The notes under the pieces were generated by a model. The model made no database searches. It saw nothing but the letters and a program-made list of their open reading frames with translations, and was not told the origin of the DNA. A DNA stretch of 64,000 nucleotides, taken from positions 1 to 64,000 of the forward strand of contig SJCO01000014.1 of the NCBI GenBank assembly GCA_005217565.1, given 5' to 3'. A program made the translations under genes and the position numbers. Source of the stretch: Puteibacter caeruleilacunae. GTDB lineage: Bacteria; Bacteroidota; Bacteroidia; Bacteroidales; Prolixibacteraceae. Of this stretch, positions 51,510 to 60,919 are shown piece by piece. Numbering within the stretch: position 1 is the stretch's first letter; every line of letters starts with the position of its first letter.

Positions 51510-53549
51510 TTAATTGCCGCTCATGATTTCTTCGATAGAGAAGACCTGGAAAATTAGGTCGGCCTGACTTCCTTCGTAAAGAATTCCAATGTGCGAATCA
51601 TCAATTTTAGTCATGCACGAGTATCCTCTACCGCCTCCTGAGTCGATGAGTAATTGATGTTTTTCGGGCCATGTATTTCCATCATCGAGACTTACCTTGA
51701 TGGTCATGTGGTGGCGACCGTATTTTGAATTTGGATTACTGAATAACACCAATGATTTTTGTTCACCGTTTACAACAAAGTTTTCTTTGATTAAACTTGC
51801 CATACAGGTTGGTTCTTTTAGCGCGCCATTTGATGTTGGATGTGTTTTCCATGTCTTTCCTAAATTGTAGGTCACTGCTACGGCTCTTCCGTTGGTGTCG
51901 GTTTTGTCTTTACCATTTCGGTTGTCGCGCATGTTCAGCATCAAGCCTCCATCATTGAGTTCGATAATTTGTGCCTCGGTGGTATTTGGTTTTGCTCCTG
52001 TTCCAATATGCCAGTTTTTTCCGTGGTCATTACTCCAGATAATGGTAGAGTGAGGCATTTGGTTTTCATCTTTAAACTGAGCCGGGAATACCAAGGTTCC
52101 ATCTTTTAGGGTGATCCCCTTTCCTGGTCCTTGCAATAGCAGATGCCATTTCTTGTCTTTTATTTGGTTGGTGATGTTGATAGGGGCCGACCAGGTTTTG
52201 CCATCGTCGTCTGATTTTACCAATACAAACTGACTGGTTTCTGTTGGTTTCATACCTTGTTTTGATGCCCACCAGTTACGCTGTCCTGGATGTCCATGTG
52301 CCCAAACGGCTGCTACCCAAATGGTGTTGGTGGCACGGTCGACTAATACCGATGGATCGCCTATACCGTTTTGATCGTTTGGTAGGCCTCCCCATTCTTT
52401 CATGTCCATGATTACTTTCATGGGCTCCCATGTTTGTCCGCCATCGGTACTGCGGTGCATGCCTACGTCGATATCTTCTTGAAGATCGGCGCCGTTGTTG
52501 TGGCGGATGTCGTAAACACCGATGAGTGTTCCTTTGTTGGTGGTGGCTAATCCTGGAATACGGTAGGTGTCAACGTTTTGGTCGTTGTGTTTGCGTAATG
52601 CAATGCCTAGGTGATTCTTTGCGATCTTTTCATTGCTGACAGCATAGGTCTTGCCATTAATCTTGACTGATATCGCTTGTGCTGCAACATTTTGGTCGAT
52701 TGAAGCATCTTCATTTAGGGTATATGACACGAAGATATTGTTCACACCGTGAGTCAGCGGCTGATTTCCTGTGAAGGTGAGTTCCTGTTCTACTTTATAT
52801 TGTGTGGCGAATAGGGTAGATTGAGCGATGCGACCATGTTTGCCAGCATAGTATACCTGTACATTTTTTATCGCTTTGGTTTGTGCTGTGTTTAGGGTAT
52901 TGATGGTTACCTCTTCAAGATTTTGTGGTTCAGAAAATCCTGATGTATGTACTTTGATGTTTAATACAGGATTCTGTTGGTTGCGCTTCAATACAGGGTA
53001 AACGTGGTAAGGGGCAATCACCGAGTCGATCACCATTGGATTGTCGGAGAAGAAGGTGATGTCATCAATAAGGGCACCAGACTGTAATGGAGAGGTTACT
53101 GAAATACGGATGCGTTGCTCTTTACTATCGGGCAATGGAAGCAGTACTTCGTTAGGGAAATGTCCTGTTTTCAACTCCTTGTCGCCTTTATACAACATAC
53201 TCCATGCTTGTCCGTCGTAGGCTTCTACCTTAAATTTAAATGGTGATCTGGAGGTCCAGCGCTCAGCGGCAAAGCTGAAATATTTTGCTTGTTGTTCTGT
53301 GGTATTAACAATCTCAACCTGCTTCGATTCTCCTCCCATGATATGTATACAGTGGGGTGTTTTATTGCCTTTCTTGGTGTAGATCTCGGCATGTTCTGCT
53401 GGGGCGATAATTGAGATGCCCTCATCGATAATTTCAGTAAAACTACCTTCGGTGTTGATGTCGAAACCTGTTGTTGAGATAACCGGATTCGTAGTTTTCG
53501 TTGTACAGCTGGCAATAAAAATAGCCAGTACTAGTAATGGTTTATACAT
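51510..53549 (-). CDS. GH33 exo-sialidase lipoprotein
   Basis: A 679-residue lipoprotein (lipobox IASC). The first about 310 residues form N-terminal beta-sandwich carbohydrate-binding domains. The catalytic propeller starts with YRIPGLATTNKGTLIGVYDI, containing the arginine of the RIP motif, and has four Asp boxes: STDGGQTW, SDDDGKTW, SNDHGKNW and SLDDGNTW. It releases sialic acid from glycan ends at the cell surface or in the periplasm. No sialic acid uptake or catabolic genes (nanA, nanE, nanT) are in the window. It lies upstream of the hexosaminidase with a 315-bp gap. Confidence 0.93.
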   Translation of the reverse strand: MYKPLLVLAIFIASCTTKTTNPVISTTGFDINTEGSFTEIIDEGISIIAPAEHAEIYTKKGNKTPHCIHIMGGESKQVEIVNTTEQQAKYFSFAAERWTSRSPFKFKVEAYDGQAWSMLYKGDKELKTGHFPNEVLLPLPDSKEQRIRISVTSPLQSGALIDDITFFSDNPMVIDSVIAPYHVYPVLKRNQQNPVLNIKVHTSGFSEPQNLEEVTINTLNTAQTKAIKNVQVYYAGKHGRIAQSTLFATQYKVEQELTFTGNQPLTHGVNNIFVSYTLNEDASIDQNVAAQAISVKINGKTYAVSNEKIAKNHLGIALRKHNDQNVDTYRIPGLATTNKGTLIGVYDIRHNNGADLQEDIDVGMHRSTDGGQTWEPMKVIMDMKEWGGLPNDQNGIGDPSVLVDRATNTIWVAAVWAHGHPGQRNWWASKQGMKPTETSQFVLVKSDDDGKTWSAPINITNQIKDKKWHLLLQGPGKGITLKDGTLVFPAQFKDENQMPHSTIIWSNDHGKNWHIGTGAKPNTTEAQIIELNDGGLMLNMRDNRNGKDKTDTNGRAVAVTYNLGKTWKTHPTSNGALKEPTCMASLIKENFVVNGEQKSLVLFSNPNSKYGRHHMTIKVSLDDGNTWPEKHQLLIDSGGGRGYSCMTKIDDSHIGILYEGSQADLIFQVFSIEEIMSGN

Positions 53550-53795
53550 CTTTCAGTGTTTAAAATGATTCGGTCTTTGTGATTATTTACATTGGTTTTA
53601 TTCGAATTTACGAAAACGAATTTCGATGGCAAAGATAGAGTCGGAGAAATATTCAGGAGGGTAAAATCATTTCAACAATGGGGTACATATTTTACATGTG
53701 GTGAGAGAGTGGGTAGATGTTGGGGTGGGTGATGTGTTTGAATGAGAGAATTTTAAAAGAAAGGCATCATTGATGTGGTGCCTTTGCTAATATTG

Positions 53796-54074
53796 TTATT
53801 CGTCTCGTTTGCTTCCTTCTTTAATTACCAAGCCCATCTTGCTCATGATATGGTCGTATCCTCCTTTTGAGTGAGGGATGGTGCAATCGCTGCAGTCTTT
53901 TACGCCATTTGTGTATTTAAAATTACCGCCACACTTGTCCTTTAGCATGTAAAGCGGACAGTAACAGAATAGGCAATTGAACTCTGATTCGTCTTTAACC
54001 TTGTGACAAGGGAAGAATTCACATTTCTTGTGTTGTGTGAATTTATAGTTCTCAGTTGTTATTTTTCGTTTCAT
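53796..54074 (-). CDS. Cysteine-rich small-domain protein
   Basis: The start is taken at 54074 (MKRKITTENYKFTQHKK), 92 residues. It has ten cysteines in pairs: KKCEFFPCH, FNCLFCYCPLY, DKCGG and VKDCSDCTIPH. This is the pattern of the cysteine-rich small domain (PF04071-like) that probably binds a metal or iron-sulfur cluster, sometimes fused to cobalamin-related proteins. Its role is unknown. Single gene, no operon partner. Confidence 0.8.
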   Translation of the reverse strand: MKRKITTENYKFTQHKKCEFFPCHKVKDESEFNCLFCYCPLYMLKDKCGGNFKYTNGVKDCSDCTIPHSKGGYDHIMSKMGLVIKEGSKRDE

Positions 54075-54344
54075 AGTTGTTGTTATTCTCGTTGACGACA
54101 CCGTTGTGCTTTTTCTTGATGCCGTTGGATTTGCATTACTGCATTTTGTTATTTACAATTTCGAGGGCTAAATTAACCAAATTAGTGTTACGAAAATTGG
54201 GTTGATTTGAAAAAAGGCTTTTGCTATTTACTTCTATCTTAGTAAACTTATTATTATATTTGATATGCTCTACTGTGTAGGGAGATTATTAATAGGCTTT
54301 TATATGGTGCTTACAGCTGTATAAAGGCGATTTAGATAGCAACT

Positions 54345-55580
54345 ATGACCACAATGAAAAGATTGAATTTATCGTATCGACTGACTGCATTGCTTGTTTT
54401 TATTTTCATCATTAGTTTTTCATGTAAAGAGAAAAGTAGCACAGAGACTGGTGCGTTTTTTACAATTCCTTTTAGTGAGATTATTAAGGATCAGCGGGAA
54501 GTTCGTTTGTCGGAATTTGCCAAAGATGTACAGATTGTACCGCTTGAGAATTCAACGAAGGCATTGCTTGGAAAGTTTGAATCGATAGCGGTTACTAAGG
54601 ATTATATTTTTGTGATGTGTTGGAATAGACCTATCCTGCAGTTCTCTCATGATGGGAAACTTATTCGTGAGATTGGTGGGATTGGTAAGGGGCCGGAGGA
54701 GTATATCTTTTGCCTGAACATGTCGATTGATGAAAAGCATGAGCGTGTATATATTCAGACTCCTCAAATGAGTGTGAAGGTATTTGATTTTAAAGGGGAA
54801 TACGTTGAAGCAATTAAGATTACTGGAATGAGACCATATTTTTGGGGTAGAGATAGTTTGCTTGTTAGTTATTGTGAGCCTGTTTCAGGAAGTGAGCAAT
54901 TTGTTTTTACTGAGTATAATGGACCGAGTGATACTGTACAAGGAGTGCCAAACTATATCGTTTATGATAGTGATGAAAGGGCTGATCCTTTCCATATGTC
55001 GCCATTTGATGAGCAGAACTTTTCGTATCGCTTTGCGGGCAGACTTCATTTGAAGGGGTGTTATAACGACACGGTGTACTGGTACGATGCGAATAATAAG
55101 ATTGTTCCTAAATTCTTTATCGATTTAAAGGAGTATAAACTTCCTGGTGATTTGATCTATGAGCGAAAATGGCACAGAACTTTGTCGCACGACCTTTGCT
55201 GGACTGGTGTGCATGAGACTTCGGATTATATTTTTATTCCTTATGGTTATCATTACAATCTGAATAAACCTGAGTCGAAGAAAGAGGAGAAGGGGTATGT
55301 ATTATTTAATAAGAAAACCAATGATGGAGTAGCTGTTCAGGAGTCTTTGACGGGTGGATTTGTGGATGATATTAATGGCGGACCGGATTTTAGACCTAAT
55401 GTGATTAACGACAATTCTGCAGTAATGTTGGTCTCGGCGCTTGAGATGAAGCAGTACCTTGATTCTGAGCCATTCAAAAGTCGTGAGGTGAAATCCCCTG
55501 AGGAAAAAGAAAAGTTGAATCAGCTTAAGGAAACACTAAAAGAAGACGACAACCATGTTTTGGTAATTGTTAAGTTTTGA
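54345..55580 (+). CDS. Six-bladed beta-propeller lipoprotein
   Basis: A 411-residue protein with lipoprotein signal (FIFIISFSCKEK). The body has the 6-bladed beta-propeller (DUF4934/BF3164-like) signature of Bacteroidota: ISFSEIIKDQREVRLSEFAK-like opening, VQIVPLENSTKALLGKFESI, LQFSHDGKLIREIGGIGKGP EEY with the blade motif, and VKVFDFKGEYVEAI. Such proteins are very numerous in gut and marine Bacteroidota; the function is not established. ATG 54354 is an alternative start. Confidence 0.82.
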   Translation: MTTMKRLNLSYRLTALLVFIFIISFSCKEKSSTETGAFFTIPFSEIIKDQREVRLSEFAKDVQIVPLENSTKALLGKFESIAVTKDYIFVMCWNRPILQFSHDGKLIREIGGIGKGPEEYIFCLNMSIDEKHERVYIQTPQMSVKVFDFKGEYVEAIKITGMRPYFWGRDSLLVSYCEPVSGSEQFVFTEYNGPSDTVQGVPNYIVYDSDERADPFHMSPFDEQNFSYRFAGRLHLKGCYNDTVYWYDANNKIVPKFFIDLKEYKLPGDLIYERKWHRTLSHDLCWTGVHETSDYIFIPYGYHYNLNKPESKKEEKGYVLFNKKTNDGVAVQESLTGGFVDDINGGPDFRPNVINDNSAVMLVSALEMKQYLDSEPFKSREVKSPEEKEKLNQLKETLKEDDNHVLVIVKF

Positions 55581-55666
55581 TGGTTGAGGGGCGGGTTTTA
55601 TCGCTAAACCGGCGACTTATTGGTATATTCGTGGATCAAAGAGAACCACGAACAAAAGATTAGATC

Positions 55667-56311
55667 ATGATATATTTCGATGAGCTTGTAGCTAAAACCC
55701 GACAGAAAAGTAAACCTAGCGATAAAGTATTGGCAATATCTGGTAGTCCAAGAAAGGGTGGTAATACCGATATCATTATTAAACAAATGATTGCCGGATT
55801 AAAGTCGGTTGACATTAGCTCGGAGCATGTGAATTTGGGTGAGGTTGACTTTCAAGGCTGTGTAGGTTGTGAGAGATGTAGAAGAGATAAGGTTTGTACA
55901 AGGTTGAAGGATGGCATGTCGACAATATATCCTGATATCATGGAATCGCAGGGTATGATTCTGGCGTCGCCTGTACATAATTACAATATCACTGCCTGGA
56001 TGAAGGCGTTTATTGATCGATTGTATTGTTTCTATGAGTTTGATAATAACACGCGTCCTCGTCAATGGAGCTCTCGATTAGCTAATCAGGGGCGAAAAGT
56101 GGTGATTGCTGCTATTTGCGAGCAAGAGCAGGTTGAGGATATGGGGTTTGCCCTGGAGGCAATGAAACGTCCTATGGAGGCCTTAGGATTTGAGGTTGTA
56201 GGAATCCTTCCAGTATTCTTAGCCTTCGAAAAAGGTGCCGTGAAGAAGCAACAAGATATCATGGATAAAGCATTTGAGCTTGGCGTGAAGCTTGGAGAAG
56301 AGATAGGGTAG
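55667..56311 (+). CDS. Iron-sulfur flavoprotein, NADPH-dependent FMN reductase family
   Basis: A 214-residue flavodoxin-like protein. LAISGSPRKGGNTDIIIKQM binds the FMN phosphate, and GCVGCERCRRDKVC (CxxCxxC and a later cysteine) is the compact cluster motif of the iron-sulfur flavoprotein (Isf) group. SPVHNYNITAWMKAFIDRL is the second flavin contact. It probably reduces small electron acceptors. Single gene. Confidence 0.88.
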   Translation: MIYFDELVAKTRQKSKPSDKVLAISGSPRKGGNTDIIIKQMIAGLKSVDISSEHVNLGEVDFQGCVGCERCRRDKVCTRLKDGMSTIYPDIMESQGMILASPVHNYNITAWMKAFIDRLYCFYEFDNNTRPRQWSSRLANQGRKVVIAAICEQEQVEDMGFALEAMKRPMEALGFEVVGILPVFLAFEKGAVKKQQDIMDKAFELGVKLGEEIG

Positions 56312-56455
56312 GGATAAACTCCTGACTTTACGTTGCTGCATTCTGAATCTGTTTATTTATGTTCGTTGGATTGTTAGAATTTTACATATATTTGGCCAAA
56401 AGGAAGAAAGCGTGAATGCTTTACATTGTATAGTGCTGAAAACAATCCATAATAA

Positions 56456-58042
56456 ATGAAAGAAATCTTAATTCAATTTAGACGTATCTATGTCAGATAT
56501 TTAATTCTTGCAGTTTGTTTTATAATAGGTTATTCCGCGTTGAGGTCGTACTTCGACTACGAGCTTGGGATCATACATCTAAAAAAGGATTTATTGGATT
56601 ATTGGCTGCCTTTGGGTGTGGCTTTTATTCTTGTTTTGGTGTGGCTTAGGCCACGATTACGGATTTTATCAGTATGTGGAAGTGGTAGCAGGACTTCCAC
56701 GCTGTATTATATGGTTGCTGTAGCGTCGATGTTTGTTCCAACTTTTATCGCGCAAAACTATATGGAGGCGTCGAACAGTCACTTAATCGAGGTTGATTCT
56801 CCTTATGAAATTACTGAAGCTAGTAGTGTTGATTGTTATAATATAACTGATTTTAATGTGCTTCCATGGTATGGCGGTGCGCATAGTGCATCAAGAACCG
56901 GAGGGAGAAATAGTCAGGATTTATACTTCACCATTTACTTTGTGGTGCCGTTGGTTGACAATACTCAGCAACTGGATAATCATCGCCATAAATACTGGTA
57001 TGCTTTTAAGGAAAAAAAGAGGATAAGTAATTATGGTAGTGATGACGAGAAGAATGAGAAGTGGAGAGCATTTTATGACGAAAGTGTTGCAAAATATGAA
57101 AACTACCAGTTTGCTGATTATGAGTATTTGCAGGGGCTTCCATACTCTGACGATAGAGATGGTTACATTGAAGCTGTAAGGTCACGACAGAAGAATAATT
57201 TCAGGGAGGACTTGGTTATTTTAGAGCCTATTGATGAACCTTTTGAAGATAAAGCGGGGAGTAAGTTTGCCTGGATATTTGGTTCTTTTGGTATCGGAGC
57301 ATTTGTGTTTTTAATTATGGTGCTTGGTCCTTCTATCGATCAATCAGAATATCGACAATTCAAAGAAAAAAGGCCTGTGAAAGATGATGATACAATGGAG
57401 TTTCTTAAATTTTTAATTCCTCGGGGAAATCATGTTGTTACAGCTGTCTTGCTGAATGTAAACTTGCTGGTTTTTATCGTCTTAGTCTTTACAGGCATTA
57501 GTGTGATGTCGGCTACGCCTAAGGAATTATTGGAACTGGGGGCAAATCGCAGGTATGAGGTATTGAAAGGGGAGCATTGGAGACTATTTACTTCCATGTT
57601 TCTTCACAATGGATTTATGCATCTACTGATGAATCTATTCGGCATTGGTGCTACATGTGCCTTGACTGAAGCCAGACTAGGAAGTGTGAGAACGCTTTTG
57701 GCATATGTTTTATCTGGTATCGGTGGTAGCTTGATGAGTATCTACTGGCATGAAAATACTGTCAGCGTTGGCGCTAGCGGTGCTGTTTTCGGAATGATGG
57801 GGGTTATGATCGCTCTGCTTTTGACTAAGAAACAAGGGGATGACGGTGGATTCTTTTTAATTATTCTTGGATTGTTTGGTGGTGTGAGCCTGTTGTTTGG
57901 TTTCTTAGGAGGCATTGATAATGCAGCCCATATCGGAGGCTTATTGACTGGAATTATGATAGGTTTTATTTTAATCCTTACAAAGTGGAATGGAGTGGCG
58001 TGGACTGCCTTGACGCAGTGTGGTTTTTTTCAGAAAAGCTAA
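56456..58042 (+). CDS. Rhomboid-family intramembrane serine protease
   Basis: A 528-residue membrane protein. The first 270 residues have three hydrophobic segments and a soluble loop without known family. The C-terminal rhomboid domain has HWRLFTSMFLHNGFMHLLMN (conserved His and Asn), VSVGASGAVFGMMG with the catalytic serine in GASG, and NAAHIGGLLTG with the catalytic histidine. It should cut membrane proteins within the bilayer. A small membrane protein gene follows after 21 bp. Confidence 0.9.
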   Translation: MKEILIQFRRIYVRYLILAVCFIIGYSALRSYFDYELGIIHLKKDLLDYWLPLGVAFILVLVWLRPRLRILSVCGSGSRTSTLYYMVAVASMFVPTFIAQNYMEASNSHLIEVDSPYEITEASSVDCYNITDFNVLPWYGGAHSASRTGGRNSQDLYFTIYFVVPLVDNTQQLDNHRHKYWYAFKEKKRISNYGSDDEKNEKWRAFYDESVAKYENYQFADYEYLQGLPYSDDRDGYIEAVRSRQKNNFREDLVILEPIDEPFEDKAGSKFAWIFGSFGIGAFVFLIMVLGPSIDQSEYRQFKEKRPVKDDDTMEFLKFLIPRGNHVVTAVLLNVNLLVFIVLVFTGISVMSATPKELLELGANRRYEVLKGEHWRLFTSMFLHNGFMHLLMNLFGIGATCALTEARLGSVRTLLAYVLSGIGGSLMSIYWHENTVSVGASGAVFGMMGVMIALLLTKKQGDDGGFFLIILGLFGGVSLLFGFLGGIDNAAHIGGLLTGIMIGFILILTKWNGVAWTALTQCGFFQKS

Positions 58043-58063
58043 CAACTAAAGTTAAATTGAAAT

Positions 58064-58396
58064 ATGAGAGTAATAAACAAATATCCTTTATTAATATTGA
58101 TAGTGGTATTAATTATTAACTTATTTCTGGCTTTATTTCTGATTACGATTCTAGCAGATGGAATATTAATGTATGAAGTTGGATTTGCAGTAAATTTGCC
58201 AGTTCTTGCGTTGATACCTCTCGTTTTGATTTTTACCTATCTTAAATATTTCAGTCCTGATAATATTAAATCAAGAAGCGTATTGAAGAGTAGTCTAATG
58301 ATTGTTTTAGGATTAGTAATTCTGCTTTTCTTTGCGTTTAACGTTCTCGTTTGGTGTGATCTATTTGATGGAAGAACAAATGCTATATTGCTTTAA
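58064..58396 (+). CDS. Small three-helix membrane protein
   Basis: A 110-residue protein with three hydrophobic segments (LLILIVVLIINLFLALFLIT, LPVLALIPLVLIFTYL, SLMIVLGLVILLFFAFNVLV). No recognised family. It lies 21 bp after the rhomboid gene on the same strand and may be co-transcribed with it. Confidence 0.6.
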   Translation: MRVINKYPLLILIVVLIINLFLALFLITILADGILMYEVGFAVNLPVLALIPLVLIFTYLKYFSPDNIKSRSVLKSSLMIVLGLVILLFFAFNVLVWCDLFDGRTNAILL

Positions 58397-58573
58397 TGAA
58401 ATGGGCGATATCGTGTTGAAGCTACTAAAATAGTCGCAATTAAAATATTTATATATGACTGTTATGCAATTAATGCCTATTGTAGAGAGTTTAATTGTGT
58501 TGCTTCGTGTGATTATTCCGGGATACAATAAGAAGTAAGAATAATAAATAATGCTTTAATATACAGTGTTTAA

Positions 58574-58642
58574 CATCAGTGAATAGTATACAAGCATCAG
58601 TTAATTGAATACAAATCTCACACGTGTCCTGCACTATTTTTG
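58574..58642 (+). promoter_or_regulatory. AraC-type operator and promoter, regulon C
   Basis: CATCAGTGAATAGTATACAA at 58574 and CATCAGTTAATTGAATACAA at 58595 are direct repeats 21 bp apart; the -7 box TATTTTTG is at 58635, 61 bp from the first half-site. It precedes the SDR-araC operon. Confidence 0.75.
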
Positions 58643-58665
58643 CTCAGTATTTAAATCCTTAAATT

Positions 58666-59535
58666 ATGAGTGAGAAAGATTATTTAAACGTAGACTTAAA
58701 TGGGAAAACTATAGTTTTTACCGGCGGTACTGATGGAATGGGAAAAGTTGCGGTTAAGAAAATGGCGCAAATGGGGGCGAAAATAATGCTTCTAGGTCGT
58801 GATGAAGAGAAAGCACTTTCTGTAGTTGCAGAATTAAATGAGATAGCCCAAAAGAAGAATACGCACTATGTCCCTTGTGATTTAGCGTCGCAGGAAAGTA
58901 TTCGTGAGGCAGTAGTTGTTATTCTGGATAAGTGTACCAAAATAGATTTGCTCATCAACTGTGCTGGAGCGAACTTTGGACGGAGAGTACTTAACCATAA
59001 AGGTCATGAAATGACTTGGGCAGTAAATCATTTGGCTCCTTTTCTGTTGGCGCAATTATTGTTGGATAGATTGAAAGAATCGGCTCCTGCCAGGATTGTG
59101 AATCTTTCGTCGGCAACTGAAAAAAGTGGTCATATACATTTTAATGACTTGCAGTTGAGTAAAAGGTGGAGTACTTTTCGATCTTACACTCAGGCAAAGT
59201 TGGCGATGAATATGGTTACTCGTAAATTATCTAACGAGCTTAAAGGTACGGGTGTAACGGTAAATGCGCTAAATCCAGGATTTATTAAGACTAACCTATT
59301 GAGGGATATAAGAGGTTGGGAAGCACTTGTGGGCATTCCATATATGTTCTTTTGTGCATCAAAACCAGAAGTGGGGGCGGATAGGATTTTACGTGTTGCT
59401 TTATCGAAGGAATATGAGGGTGTTTCGGGTAAATACGTTTATGAGGATGCTGTTAGAGATCCTAATCCTGAGGCATTGGATGAGGATATAGTTGATAGGG
59501 TTTGGGAGATTTCGAAGATGCAGGTTGGTATCTGA
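58666..59535 (+). CDS. Short-chain dehydrogenase, retinol-dehydrogenase-like
   Basis: A 289-residue SDR with IVFTGGTDGMGKVAV for the nucleotide, LINCAGANFG, NLSSATEKSG with the catalytic serine and YTQAKLAMNM with catalytic Tyr and Lys. It resembles the lipophilic-substrate SDRs, as does the gene at 29623-30420. It is the first gene after the operator at 58574 and is followed 28 bp later by its probable regulator. Confidence 0.9.
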   Translation: MSEKDYLNVDLNGKTIVFTGGTDGMGKVAVKKMAQMGAKIMLLGRDEEKALSVVAELNEIAQKKNTHYVPCDLASQESIREAVVVILDKCTKIDLLINCAGANFGRRVLNHKGHEMTWAVNHLAPFLLAQLLLDRLKESAPARIVNLSSATEKSGHIHFNDLQLSKRWSTFRSYTQAKLAMNMVTRKLSNELKGTGVTVNALNPGFIKTNLLRDIRGWEALVGIPYMFFCASKPEVGADRILRVALSKEYEGVSGKYVYEDAVRDPNPEALDEDIVDRVWEISKMQVGI

Positions 59536-59563
59536 ATTGTTTAGAATTAGTATCTTTAGACTT

Positions 59564-60475
59564 ATGAGCGATTTTCTAAAAATAAATACGTTAACCGAGC
59601 TGTTTCGGTTAATGGAGTTGCCTGCTCCGAAGCATCCGTTGATTGCTTTTGTTGACTTTGAAGTTACGCCTGTTATGATTGAGATACCAGAGGTGAAGGT
59701 TGTTTGTGGTTTCTATCAGGTTAGCTTTAAGAGTGAAGCAGCTGGATCTATAAAGTATGGGCGAGAATCATACGATTATCAGGAGGGATCGTTGTTGTAT
59801 ATTGCTCCAGAACAGGTAATGGAATATGGAGAGTTAAGCGATAAGGAGATCAATAAAAACTGGGTGTTGTTCTTTCATCCCGACTTGTTACAGTCGTTTG
59901 GATTAGCTGAGAAGATGAATGATTATGATTTCTTTGATTATAATTCAAATGAGGCGCTTCATATTTCAGAAAAGGAAAAGCAGATTATTGAATCGATTAT
60001 TGATAAAATAGAGATTGAATTAGATTCTAATTTGGATGACTTTAGCGAGGAGGTTATCGTTACTAATCTAGAGCTGCTATTAAACTATTCGAAGCGATTT
60101 TATAACAGACAATTTATTACCAGGAAGAGGTTTAGCTCGGGCGTTGTTAAACAGTTTGAGGTGTTGCTGAAGGAGTATTTTAAGAAGGGTATTCAAAAGG
60201 AAAATGGCATACCAACGATTCAATATTTCGCAGAGGGTTTAAACTATTCTCCGAATTATTTAGGCGATATAATTAAAAAGGTAACGGGAAAGAGTGTACT
60301 GGAGCATATTCATCTTGAAATAATAAGTCTTGCAAAATTAAGACTATTAAACAGTGATAAATCGGTTTCAGAGATCGCTTACGATATGGGATTCGAGTAT
60401 TCTCAGTATTTCAGCCGACTATTCAAGAAGAAAACAGGTGTAACTCCTAATGAATACCGAAAGTCTGTTGGTTGA
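59564..60475 (+). CDS. AraC-family regulator, proposed regulon C
   Basis: The start is ATG 59564 (MSDFLKINTLTELFRLMELP), 303 residues; the frame upstream to 59492 overlaps the SDR gene. The sensor domain has FYQVSFKSEAAGSIKYGRES and LLYIAPEQVMEYG, and the HTH part has FAEGLNYSPNYLGDIIKKVTG and ISEIAYDMGFEYSQYFSRLF-like sequence, then KKKTGVTPNEYR. It is a paralogue of the regulator at 42563 with different recognition helices, in line with the different operator sequence. It is co-transcribed with the SDR gene it probably controls. Confidence 0.88.
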   Translation: MSDFLKINTLTELFRLMELPAPKHPLIAFVDFEVTPVMIEIPEVKVVCGFYQVSFKSEAAGSIKYGRESYDYQEGSLLYIAPEQVMEYGELSDKEINKNWVLFFHPDLLQSFGLAEKMNDYDFFDYNSNEALHISEKEKQIIESIIDKIEIELDSNLDDFSEEVIVTNLELLLNYSKRFYNRQFITRKRFSSGVVKQFEVLLKEYFKKGIQKENGIPTIQYFAEGLNYSPNYLGDIIKKVTGKSVLEHIHLEIISLAKLRLLNSDKSVSEIAYDMGFEYSQYFSRLFKKKTGVTPNEYRKSVG

Positions 60476-60722
60476 TTTTATCCATATTTCAGAATGAATT
60501 CTAAGTGGGAGAATTTTTTTTTCAAAAAAAATCATGTCTTGTTCTTTTTTTTGTTGTCTTGTTGATTTTGGAAGGATAGAGATGGGCAAGCTATTGAACC
60601 TTAGAAGCTTCTCTTGAAAACGCCGCTTCGTAGAGCTGGCGCGGTTTTGAGGAATATTGAGAGGGAGACGAAAAAAAATGCTATTTGTTTAGATAATTTC
60701 TTTGTGGTAAAAGATTTTTGTA

Positions 60723-60730
60723 TATCTTTG
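60723..60730 (+). promoter_or_regulatory. -7 box of the tRNA-Arg promoter
   Basis: TATCTTTG fits TAnnTTTG and lies 70 bp before the mature tRNA. Confidence 0.5.
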
Positions 60731-60799
60731 CAACCGCAAAACAGAAAACAACACACCATTTGTTGAGCTTCAAAAGCGGGTTTTGCAAACATAAGGTAT

Positions 60800-60873
60800 G
60801 GTCCTGTAGCTCAGCTGGATAGAGCAACAGCCTTCTAAGCTGTGGGTCCCAGGTTCGAGTCCTGGCAGGATCA
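60800..60873 (+). tRNA. tRNA-Arg (anticodon TCT)
   Basis: A 74-nt cloverleaf without coded CCA. The acceptor pairs GGTCCTG with CAGGATC, followed by discriminator A. The anticodon stem ACAGC/GCTGT holds the loop CTTCTAA, with anticodon TCT at 60834-60836, reading AGA. The T arm is CCAGG-TTCGAGT-CCTGG. Confidence 0.95.
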
Positions 60874-60875
60874 CG

Positions 60876-60905
60876 AAAAAGCACTGAGAATTCAGTGCTT
60901 TTTTA
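60876..60905 (+). terminator. Rho-independent terminator
   Basis: GCACTGA and TCAGTGC pair around GAAT, flanked by AAAAA and TTTTTT. It ends the tRNA transcript and could also serve the convergent DUF1080 gene. Confidence 0.9.
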
Positions 60906-60919
60906 GTTTTTAGTAGGGC

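Noticed and set aside
60601-60884. Minus-strand genes over the tRNA
   Set aside because: They are antisense readings of tRNA-Arg and flanking DNA.
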